64,000 bases of DNA from Thermoplasmatales archaeon (GTDB taxonomy: Archaea; Thermoplasmatota; Thermoplasmata; Thermoplasmatales; Thermoplasmataceae), in assembly GCA_026127925.1 (NCBI GenBank), contig JAJSLM010000003.1:62001-126000 (forward strand). Reading direction: 5' to 3'. This document shows, piece after piece, positions 46,777 to 54,171 of this stretch. A program made the position numbers and the translations under genes. Below the pieces are notes generated by a model. That model was not told where the DNA came from. It searched no databases and was given only the letters and a program-made list of their open reading frames with translations. Numbering within the stretch: position 1 is the first letter of the stretch; each line of letters starts with the position of its first letter.

Positions 46777-47277
46777 ATGAATGCTACAAAACTTTTGTTA
46801 AGAAAGCCCGTAGAAACAGACATTGAAAGCATGTACATTATGCTGAAAAATTCGCTAAGTCCGTATCTGACTATTAACAACTCTTCCTCTAAGAATGCTC
46901 AATTGATCATTGATAAAAGTATCGGTGAGGATTATGTGAAAAAGGATGTTTATCTGTGTCTGGTCGCTGAGATCAATTCAATAATTGCGGGATGGCTGGC
47001 TGGAAGCGGCAAGACTGACATCCTCTCTGAGCATAGCTGTTCGTTAGGGGATTTTTATATCGAAGAGATAGTAGTCGATTCTCACTACAGAAGAAAAGGG
47101 GTCGGTAGCTTTCTGTTAAGGGGAATACCAAAAGATCGATTGAAAGATATTGTCGTAGATACACCGCTGATTAATAAACCGACTATCAAATTTTACGAGA
47201 AAAGCGGATTTGTAAAGGTTTTAGGATTATCAGAAGAATTCTATAAGACATGGACCAGAATGTCAAAACCTGTCTAA
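46777..47277 (+). CDS. GNAT-family N-acetyltransferase
   Basis: 166 residues from ATG 46777, the usual length. TKLLLRKPVETDIESMYIML is the typical first strand and helix. The acetyl-CoA binding motif A is IEEIVVDSHYRRKGVGSFLL (R/Q-x-x-G-x-G/A form), and PTIKFYEKSGFVKV is the final GNAT strand. The frame is open from TTG 46678, but the extra 33 residues do not fit the family. Substrate unknown; the neighbours suggest a sugar or lipid head group, or a protein N-terminus. Confidence 0.8.
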   Translation: MNATKLLLRKPVETDIESMYIMLKNSLSPYLTINNSSSKNAQLIIDKSIGEDYVKKDVYLCLVAEINSIIAGWLAGSGKTDILSEHSCSLGDFYIEEIVVDSHYRRKGVGSFLLRGIPKDRLKDIVVDTPLINKPTIKFYEKSGFVKVLGLSEEFYKTWTRMSKPV

Positions 47278-47294
47278 ATGTACTTAGCTGGGAT

Positions 47295-47554
47295 TTACAA
47301 GTCATCATAAACGTTATTCCTGTTTCCCACATCAACCACAAGGATTACGAGTTTATTCCTTTCTATACTTATGATTACCCTGTACTTTCCGATTCTCAAA
47401 CTATAAAGTGGGACTCCCTTCATGCGTTTAATGTAATGAAACGGGTTCTTGCTGACAAGCTTCACTTTTCCAAAATTCTTTTTGCGTCAGCCTTTTCCAT
47501 TTTCTCTAACAACCGGGCAGTTGTCTCTCTCCATTTTACCTCGTAATCAGGCAA
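47295..47554 (-). pseudogene. RelE/ParE-type toxin with one frameshift
   Basis: From TTG 47554 the frame gives PDYEVKWRETTARLLEKMEK and ADAKRILEK, then a stop. Adding one A in the GAAAAG run at about 47467-47472 continues it as VKLVSKNPFHYIKRMKGVPL, YSLRIGKYRVIISIERNKLV and VVDVGNRNNVYDDL to the stop at 47295, a complete RelE fold of about 86 residues with the basic catalytic segment. The start overlaps the antitoxin stop (TTGCCTGA). The toxin is therefore inactive, frameshift-controlled, or affected by a sequencing error. RelE relatives cut mRNA on the ribosome. Confidence 0.75.
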
Positions 47555-47777
47555 TTTTTAGCCTCTTCCTCACTTCATCTATTGTGTATACCCTACCCTC
47601 TTTAATGTCCTTCAGGGACATTTCTATCTTCTCAATTGTATCTTTGGAAAGAGGTTCTTCGTCCTCTGCCAGTTCTGAAAGTCTTCTTATGACTGAATCG
47701 TAAGACTCGTTTGGGTAGAGTCTCAAAGCATTGAGCTTTTCCTTAAGGTCCTTTTTAATTTGGATAGTTGTCTTCAC
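47547..47777 (-). CDS. Ribbon-helix-helix antitoxin
   Basis: 76 residues. TTIQIKKDLKEKLNALRLYP and ESYDSVIRRLSELAEDEE form the ribbon-helix-helix DNA-binding and dimer part common to archaeal VapB/RelB-like antitoxins; the C-terminal IDEVRKRLKIA segment would wrap the toxin. Starts with GTG 47777. The gene overlaps the RelE-like toxin by eight bases, the classic coupled order. Two inverted repeats upstream (47798-47815 and 47834-47845) look like its own operators. Confidence 0.8.
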   Translation of the reverse strand: MKTTIQIKKDLKEKLNALRLYPNESYDSVIRRLSELAEDEEPLSKDTIEKIEMSLKDIKEGRVYTIDEVRKRLKIA

Positions 47778-47797
47778 ATTGATTTAATTATATGCGT

Positions 47798-47845
47798 ATA
47801 GTTAAATTTTACTATGACTAGCTATAATAATGTATAGTAAACTAT
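47798..47845. promoter_or_regulatory. Two operator-like palindromes before the antitoxin gene
   Basis: ATAGT(8 bases)ACTAT lies at 47798-47815 and ATAGT-AA-ACTAT at 47834-47845. Both share the half-site ATAGT, 21-57 bases before the antitoxin start, overlapping the expected promoter. Ribbon-helix-helix antitoxins usually bind such paired palindromes to repress their own operon. Confidence 0.5.
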
Positions 47846-47896
47846 GGATGCTATCCACTTAATTAAGTAATCGACTCCTTACCGATTCGCTTGTCC

Positions 47897-48775
47897 TCAG
47901 GAAAATATTATCCCGTCTCTGAATCCGACTCTGTGGTGGCAGTTGGTGCACTCGACTTCACTGCACGAAAATAAAGAATCTAAATTTATGGAAGAATGAC
48001 AGTCTGGACAGCACAGGATATCCTCCTCATAAAAGACCAAATCATTGTCTTTTCCGGATTTACTCATCAAAACAAATGTGTGCGGTATGAATTTAGAAAA
48101 CTTCAGAATATCGGAAAGTCCGGCAAAGAATTGCCATGGAAAATACTTGAAGGGTCTGTAATCTTCCATTCCTGAAACGCGAATTTCACGAATAAAAAAA
48201 CCTGAGTTTTGGGCCATATGCCTAAACAGCGCTCTTGAATAAAAGTATTCCGTAAAGTTTGATCGACGAACCCTAACCTTGTCCCTTTTCATCGATCTCG
48301 CATGGTCATATTCATCATTCTCGTTTCTGAACAGCGTGTCGAATATTTCTGATACAGATCCCGTATTGAAGAAGCTAATTACCGCTATTCCACCTGGCCT
48401 TATGACCCGATAGATTTCGTCAAGTGCTTTCTGCGGTTCGTCCAGGAAATTGAATACGCGTATCATCAAAACAACATCTATTGAATTGTCTGATACGGGC
48501 ATCTTATACAGATTCCCTCTTATTTTGATAATCTTTTTCTGATCATCTTTAACCTGGATATCCATTAAAAATTCTGGAATGTAGTCAAGGGCAAAATATG
48601 TCCCAAAATAATCTGAAATTACATTTGCAATCCTTCCTTTTCCGGCCCCAATCTCGAGAGCCGTGGAGCCAGTATGTGATTTAATCATTGAAAGGATTAT
48701 TGCATTCTCGACCCTTGTGACATTATCGCGACCGCTCCACAGCTTCTCAAAGTCAAGTTGAGAAAAATCATTCAT
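47897..48775 (-). CDS. SAM methyltransferase with C-terminal Trm112-like zinc domain
   Basis: 292 residues. The methyltransferase part (about 1-200) has motif I ALEIGAGKGRIANVI near residue 40, ALDYIPEFLMDI, and SIDVVLMIRVFNFLDEPQKALDEIYRVIRPGG (motifs IV-VI). The C-terminal about 45 residues contain ILCCPDCHSSINL...CSEVECTNCHHRVGFRDGIIFS, four Cys in pairs followed by a GI segment, like Trm112/UPF0434 zinc domains that activate methyltransferases in trans. Here the activator-like domain is in cis. It diverges from the nucleotidyltransferase-like gene at 48911. The substrate may be a lipid, sugar or quinone. Confidence 0.8.
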   Translation of the reverse strand: MNDFSQLDFEKLWSGRDNVTRVENAIILSMIKSHTGSTALEIGAGKGRIANVISDYFGTYFALDYIPEFLMDIQVKDDQKKIIKIRGNLYKMPVSDNSIDVVLMIRVFNFLDEPQKALDEIYRVIRPGGIAVISFFNTGSVSEIFDTLFRNENDEYDHARSMKRDKVRVRRSNFTEYFYSRALFRHMAQNSGFFIREIRVSGMEDYRPFKYFPWQFFAGLSDILKFSKFIPHTFVLMSKSGKDNDLVFYEEDILCCPDCHSSINLDSLFSCSEVECTNCHHRVGFRDGIIFS

Positions 48776-48910
48776 TGAAATACAGAATTAAGAATTAATC
48801 GCGGTTTATAAGGATTGGGAATCCAATTTAGTGCAGCGACGGTGTAATCCCTAGATTCACAAAAGATATAAATATCGTATGCGGTTATATTCAGAATTGT
48901 AGATGACGTG

Positions 48911-49606
48911 ATGTTAGAATACCCTCCGTCCCTTGGGCGAAACTCGGTAGAAGATTTCAGTTTTGAAGAGGCTATCAAGGAGGAAAAACTTGCGATTGCA
49001 AGACGATTTGTTAACAGACTATCCAAAAAAGATATTCTCTTTGCGGGTGTTTCAGGCTCTGTTTCCTATAAGCCTAAAGCTGAGGATGACATAGATATCT
49101 TCCTCATTACCAGAACGAACAGGTTGTGGAGTGGGTTGCTAAAGGCGTTTATAACAAGAAGGCTGTTTCGAAATAAAGACATATGCATAAGCCTTGCCTT
49201 TGATGATAGATTTGTAGTCAGTTATTTTAAGGAAAAGATTTCAGGTCTGCCCCTGAAGGATTCTGTTAATGTTGTCAGTATATTTGGCCAGGAATATTAC
49301 GAAGATTTGATATCCAATTCGCCAAGAATAAGAGATGTTTATTCCCTACCCCGCAAAAATTTAACCGGGGAAAGATACTCAAATAAGACCAGAAATGCCC
49401 GTTTAGGCATAATCGAGGAAGGCTGCTTCTTTGTTCTTTCCTGCTGGCTGGAGCTTAAATCCATGTATACAAACAGCAAGATCCGCCGTGAAGGACCGCC
49501 TGATGATCAATTCGAAACGATTCTTGGTCTACACCATTTCTATCTCGAATCGGAAAGATACAGAAAAATGAATCGCCTGATGAAGGAGGAGGGCATAAAT
49601 GAATGA
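48911..49606 (+). CDS. Nucleotidyltransferase-fold protein
   Basis: 231 residues from ATG 48911. FAGVSGSVSYKPKAEDDIDIFLIT near residue 44-67 has the G-S...D-x-D signature of the minimal nucleotidyltransferase fold, with two acidic residues for metal. The C-terminal half is helical (FVLSCWLELKSMYTN; LGLHHFYLESERYRKMNRLM). It probably transfers a nucleotide to a protein, sugar or small molecule, though it could also be a non-catalytic relative. The gene overlaps the GT2 gene that follows by eight bases, so the two are translationally coupled and probably act on the same product. Confidence 0.68.
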   Translation: MLEYPPSLGRNSVEDFSFEEAIKEEKLAIARRFVNRLSKKDILFAGVSGSVSYKPKAEDDIDIFLITRTNRLWSGLLKAFITRRLFRNKDICISLAFDDRFVVSYFKEKISGLPLKDSVNVVSIFGQEYYEDLISNSPRIRDVYSLPRKNLTGERYSNKTRNARLGIIEEGCFFVLSCWLELKSMYTNSKIRREGPPDDQFETILGLHHFYLESERYRKMNRLMKEEGINE

Positions 49607-50474
49607 ATTTACCGCGGTAGTAATAAGCTATGATGATGGTTTCACCCTTTACAGACTAGTTAAGGAAATTCTCGTCTCCGATGTGTCACGCGTTGTCGTT
49701 ATGTACGGAGGGCATAACGGGGAATCGAAATCACTTAAGGGAATCCAGGATAAGCGGTTGATTCTGGAGGAGAACGAAGAAAGATTGGGAAAATGTGAAT
49801 GCCTTAACCGCGCCCTTACTCACGTTACCGGCGACTTTGTGTTTGTTATGTCTGGAGATATTGAAATCGATCACGGCATTTTTGAGAGAGCTTTCTCCTC
49901 ATTCAGTGATAATGTTGGTGTAGTCGTTCCCAAGGTTCAACCAAGGAAAGAGCGGGGAATGCACGGCACCCTTGGGGCGATAATATGGAAGCTCCATGAC
50001 ATTCAACTGTCGTACCTTTCTGCAAGGGGAATGAATGTTCACGGTGGAGAATTTATAGGAATCAGGAGGTCCCTGCTCAAAACTCTCCCTCTCGTAGTGA
50101 ATGATGATGCATATCTTTGTCTCTCAGCCAGAAGCAGTGGATATTATGTGGTTTATAATGCAGGCGCGATAGTGCACAATTTTTTGCCATTGAACACTTA
50201 TGACCTGATTCGTCAGAGGATTAGGATCAATTTCGGACACAGGCAGCTCCTCAATATGAAAATGGACCCACTTGTCATGAGCACCATGGTTCTTACAAAT
50301 AGAAAAATATTCTTTGACATTCTTAGAATTTATCTGAAAAAGTATCCCCAGGATGCGTTTATTCTTCCTTTTGTTTTCTTTATTGAACTATTCTCAATAA
50401 CAATGGCTCAGATCCGTATCATTAGTGGAAAAAGTTATCTCATATGGCCTCTAATAAAGAGAAACACGCAATGA
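49599..50474 (+). CDS. Family 2 glycosyltransferase with C-terminal membrane segment
   Basis: 291 residues. TAVVISYDDGFTLYRLVKEI near residue 4, ENEERLGKCECLNRALTHV and DFVFVMSGDIEIDHGIFERAF (metal site S-G-D-I-E, replacing D-x-D) define the GT-A domain; VNDDAYLCLSARSSGYYVVY is the acceptor-side block and RQRIRINFGHRQL the C-terminal conserved segment. The final hydrophobic stretch (about 248-272) may anchor it. It overlaps the nucleotidyltransferase-like gene. Confidence 0.82.
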   Translation: MNEFTAVVISYDDGFTLYRLVKEILVSDVSRVVVMYGGHNGESKSLKGIQDKRLILEENEERLGKCECLNRALTHVTGDFVFVMSGDIEIDHGIFERAFSSFSDNVGVVVPKVQPRKERGMHGTLGAIIWKLHDIQLSYLSARGMNVHGGEFIGIRRSLLKTLPLVVNDDAYLCLSARSSGYYVVYNAGAIVHNFLPLNTYDLIRQRIRINFGHRQLLNMKMDPLVMSTMVLTNRKIFFDILRIYLKKYPQDAFILPFVFFIELFSITMAQIRIISGKSYLIWPLIKRNTQ

Positions 50475-50515
50475 GTTTTATTAATACAGACTCTCCGGAT
50501 AGTTGTGGCTGAGAT

Positions 50516-51040
50516 TTACTTAGTCTTGGTACTATCGCCTGTGTTCTTCTTCTGAGGGGATTCCTTCGGCAGTTTTCTGTAAACATAGAAGCCGAATCCT
50601 GCAGCTATTATATATATAGCAAACAGTACATCATAGAGTCCGGGAATGTATGGCAACGCTCCTGGAAATTTCGAAAATCCAAAGAGATAGGTAGCGAATT
50701 TTCCTGCCGTAAGCCCTACCTTGAGTGACGCGTATGTTGCGATATCAGCAACCTGGAAGACGGCCATGAATGCTGCCCATATTAAGCCTACCAGTACAAA
50801 CTGTCTCCTGTTAATAACAAGCAGAACAATGAAGGCAATTATGTCTCCTATCCCGGTTATCATAAGACCGTACCAGTGAATAAAGTATTTCGGGACTGTT
50901 CCGAAATCCGTCTGAAGGTTGTGGTCAGTGAATAGGATCGCGAATGTTATAACAAACTGGATCAAAAAGAACGAGGAAAAATAAAGGTAATATTTCCTTG
51001 TGGAGACTTTTTTCTTTTGTTCTTCGTTTTTCTCGGTCAT
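50516..51040 (-). CDS. Membrane protein with five predicted helices
   Basis: 174 residues from ATG 51040, family not recognised. Hydrophobic segments: about 20-40 (YLYFSSFFLIQFVITFAIL), 56-78, 83-110, 118-125 (weak) and 132-152. Charged tails are at both ends (EEQKKKVSTRK; PKESPQKKNTGDSTKTK). The frame is open to TTG 51052. It converges with the upstream GT2 gene (49599) and shares no obvious operon. No functional residues are recognisable. Confidence 0.65.
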   Translation of the reverse strand: MTEKNEEQKKKVSTRKYYLYFSSFFLIQFVITFAILFTDHNLQTDFGTVPKYFIHWYGLMITGIGDIIAFIVLLVINRRQFVLVGLIWAAFMAVFQVADIATYASLKVGLTAGKFATYLFGFSKFPGALPYIPGLYDVLFAIYIIAAGFGFYVYRKLPKESPQKKNTGDSTKTK

Positions 51041-51294
51041 AAGAAATAACAATATATAATCCTATTTAAGATTTACTATTATCTTATATTCATTTTATTT
51101 TTCAAAATCATAATACTCTCTTGCAGAAGAATCGTATGCGCCGAACCATGAATTCAGCGTTCCTCAGTTTTCATTCATTGAATTTTGTATTTGCTGGGAA
51201 ATGGAACAACCAATCGTCCTCTAACCGCACAAGAAAAACTATCCTAGAGGACAGCAACAACACTTAATATCCAATTCTGCATGATAATAATGGA

Positions 51295-53313
51295 ATGTTC
51301 AAGAATTTTCTTGTTAAAGTATACCGATCCTTGACTTCAGATCATTGTGCTCTTTCTTTTGCTATAGCGCTTTCTGCAATATTCTTTGTAGTCTACTCTT
51401 ATTTCTCCGTGCTGAGATATGATTCTTCGAACGCAACTGCCTGGGATCTTGGTCTGCATGCCCAGGTTTTGTCGAGCTACCTTGATGGGAAATTCTTCTA
51501 TTCTTTTCTTCTTGGAAAGAGTCTACTTGCTATTCACTTCCAGCCATTCATATTCTTTTTAGTTCCTCTTTACAAGGTTTTTCCGACACCCATATCGCTC
51601 CTAATTTTGCAGAGTTTTTTTCTATCTTTCTCTGCTGTGATTCTTTTCGATCTGTCTTTCAGAATTTTTAAAAAGAGAATTACGGATCTGAGGTACTCAT
51701 TGCTAATATCTTTCGTCTTAACCTTATCCTACCTTATTTCACCGCTAACATTTGGTTCCGTGATGTTTGATTTTCACTTCCTTTCATTTCTTCCTTTCTT
51801 CTACTTTCTTGCAATAGATTCATTTCTGACCGGGAAGAAAATTACGCATTTGGGCAGTCTTGCCTTAATAGTCTCTCTTCATTCCAATTTCGTATACATT
51901 GTTGCATGCATACTAATTTTTGAATTCTATCTTATGCGTAAAGGCGCAGACTATCTGGAGTGGAAGCCCATGAAAACCCGAAATTATCAGTTGATGATCT
52001 TACTTTCTTCTTTTGTTGTTCTATTCATATACCTGATTCTGTCAGGGCTTGCGAAAGGAATAATACTTGTCGGCTTCCACAAAGGCCTCTTAATGGGCCT
52101 CTCGCACCTTTCCCTCCTTCCTCCGACCAGTCAGGTCGAATCTGCAGCCTCAACCCCAATCGGGTTACTGATAGCTCTCTTTAAATCTCCAGCTTATGTT
52201 CTCGGCTTTGTAGGCGCGAACTATCTTAGCAAGGTATACTTTTTTTTTATTGTTATAGGGACTACAGGAATAATCTCAATTTTGTATCTTCCTGCCCTAA
52301 TCCCTATTATCCCGTTTCTTCCACTCGCAATATTCTCCGCCTATTCGCCCTACTATATTCTTGGGTACCAGTATTCCTCGATGATTCAGCCAATCTTCTA
52401 TGTTTCTCTTCCATTTTCCGTGATATGGCTGATTGGACGGATTGGGAAGGTCAAAACAGCAAAATTTAAGAACATCTTGAAAAATTATAAACCGGGGATA
52501 GCCGCAGTCATCATTGCCTCAACTCTTATATCGATCCCGTTCTCTCCTATTTCCCCACAGGGCATCTATGTTGGCGATTCTTACGGGCATCTTTACAGTG
52601 TTTATGGTTATAGGAGCTCTCCTGCTTTGAACTTTCTCCTGGAAATCCGAAAGGACATACCGGCAAATGCATACATTCTCACGCAGAATAATCTCATGCC
52701 GTATTTTTCAAATTATTTGCATGCTGACTCTACGCCTTATTCCAATACAATCGAGCCAAATCTTGGAAATTTTAACTATGTTATAGTTCAATCTTCTAGT
52801 TCATGGGCAAGTTATTCCAGCGTTGGTTATAGTCTCGATAGCTATGCAAATTCCTATTTGCAGGACGGCTGGAAAATAATGGCGGAGTACTCCGATTACT
52901 CTATTCTGATTATCAAGAAGGGCTCGCTAAGTGTGCCTGAGGCTATTATTCCACTTAACGAGTCACTGACCTTCCATTCTAGCCAATCTGCTGGATTAGT
53001 GGACAATAGTTTATCGAAAGGTTATCTCTTCATTCCGGATCTGCTTCCAGGAAATTACACGGTGTCGCTGAGGGCGCCAAAAGGGAACTCTGCATACCTA
53101 TTCGACTCAGAGGTTACTATCTCTGCCAAGCTGAGTACAACAATCAAAAATTCTGCGATATACACGAATTTTTCCACAACATCATACGGTGGGGTCAGAT
53201 TTAACCTTTCGACCAATTATATCCTCCAAAATATCATTATTACGGTTGATACGATAAATACGCCTTTCAATATGTATCTGGGACAGGCCAGAATTATTCA
53301 GGTCATAGCCTAG
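51295..53313 (+). CDS. DUF2079 multi-pass membrane protein with C-terminal extracellular extension
   Basis: 672 residues with about 10-11 membrane segments in the first 440. Hallmarks: ATAWDLGLHAQVLSSYL near residue 42, AIHFQPFIFFLVPLYKVFPTP near 82, MFDFHFLSFLPFFYFLA near 158. It aligns by motif and spacing with the 37883-39517 protein but has about 130 extra residues at the C-terminus (beta-rich, with LLPGNYTVSLRAPKGNSAYLF), likely on the outer face. A TATA-like CTTAATA about 28 bases upstream suggests a leaderless mRNA. Probable role in surface glycan or lipid-sugar handling, inferred from context. Confidence 0.83.
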   Translation: MFKNFLVKVYRSLTSDHCALSFAIALSAIFFVVYSYFSVLRYDSSNATAWDLGLHAQVLSSYLDGKFFYSFLLGKSLLAIHFQPFIFFLVPLYKVFPTPISLLILQSFFLSFSAVILFDLSFRIFKKRITDLRYSLLISFVLTLSYLISPLTFGSVMFDFHFLSFLPFFYFLAIDSFLTGKKITHLGSLALIVSLHSNFVYIVACILIFEFYLMRKGADYLEWKPMKTRNYQLMILLSSFVVLFIYLILSGLAKGIILVGFHKGLLMGLSHLSLLPPTSQVESAASTPIGLLIALFKSPAYVLGFVGANYLSKVYFFFIVIGTTGIISILYLPALIPIIPFLPLAIFSAYSPYYILGYQYSSMIQPIFYVSLPFSVIWLIGRIGKVKTAKFKNILKNYKPGIAAVIIASTLISIPFSPISPQGIYVGDSYGHLYSVYGYRSSPALNFLLEIRKDIPANAYILTQNNLMPYFSNYLHADSTPYSNTIEPNLGNFNYVIVQSSSSWASYSSVGYSLDSYANSYLQDGWKIMAEYSDYSILIIKKGSLSVPEAIIPLNESLTFHSSQSAGLVDNSLSKGYLFIPDLLPGNYTVSLRAPKGNSAYLFDSEVTISAKLSTTIKNSAIYTNFSTTSYGGVRFNLSTNYILQNIIITVDTINTPFNMYLGQARIIQVIA

Positions 53314-53456
53314 AGAATTAATTCGTTGAGGGATTGATCTGTTTTAATCGTCAATAATCATATAAGACGAGAATATCGAAAGGATCGTAGGAAGTCTGGG
53401 AAAACCTACAATACCTATGACTTTATATTGATATACATAATTCTTGTCGGATATCA

Positions 53457-53819
53457 ATGGATTCTAAACTATCAATTTCTGTCGTGGTTGCAGTTGTTCT
53501 CACTCTTTTCACGGCTCTGTTGTTTTATTATATTCTTACCTCAATCACTGACAGATTTATTGCTGGTATTTATGTCGGGATAATCTCCGTAGTTTTTTCT
53601 CTGGTGGGGTATTTTTTGTATGCGTTCATTGGGAATACCCTTATTCTTAGGGTGTTTATGTGGTTATATTATCTATTTGGTTTTGGGATGATGTTCTACT
53701 CTGCTACAGTAACGATTTTCAATATACCTTACTTACTTATTCTGTTTATTATATTGGCACTTTCCCTGGTCTTCATAAGATGGAGGATTGTTTCAACAAG
53801 TAAGTCCCAAAAGGCGTGA
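53457..53819 (+). CDS. Small membrane protein with four helices
   Basis: 120 residues, family not recognised. Hydrophobic segments cover about 7-27, 35-57, 62-85 and 88-107, leaving a short basic tail. A TATA-like TTTATATT lies about 27-30 bases before ATG 53457. It follows the DUF2079 gene on the same strand with a 143-base gap and its own promoter. Confidence 0.6.
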   Translation: MDSKLSISVVVAVVLTLFTALLFYYILTSITDRFIAGIYVGIISVVFSLVGYFLYAFIGNTLILRVFMWLYYLFGFGMMFYSATVTIFNIPYLLILFIILALSLVFIRWRIVSTSKSQKA

Positions 53820-54171
53820 TTACAACAATATTTTCTCAAAATTTTTAGATAATTTAATTGAGCGAAATGGTTATTGATATTTTTCTTCATGCGGCTTCCT
53901 GTATGAAAAAGTTTGTTAGACTCGACTTTCATTCTTTTGTCCTTACAATGTTCATAAATTATTCCAAATTTATAATAGAAGGGACTAGAGATCGTGAACA
54001 TATGTTTTGGAAGTCTATGTTGAGACGAGTACGTTTGGATTCATATTGCAACGATCCGTAGAGAGGAACGAATTTCCAAAAACTTGGAGTATGTTGTCGA
54101 AATATTTATTAAAGCATTTGTGAAAAATAAAAGTACCGGTAGGCTTAATAATTCAATGCATATTATGTTAG
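53820..54171. other. Intergenic region without recognisable gene
   Basis: A short plus-strand frame (53858-54061) and a minus-strand frame (53729-54001) overlap each other and match nothing recognisable. The right end includes an AAATATTTATT element (about 54100-54110) that may be the thermopsin promoter. Confidence 0.45.

Noticed and set aside
47250-47703. Plus-strand frames over the toxin-antitoxin genes
   Set aside because: Antisense to clear RelE and ribbon-helix-helix coding sequence.
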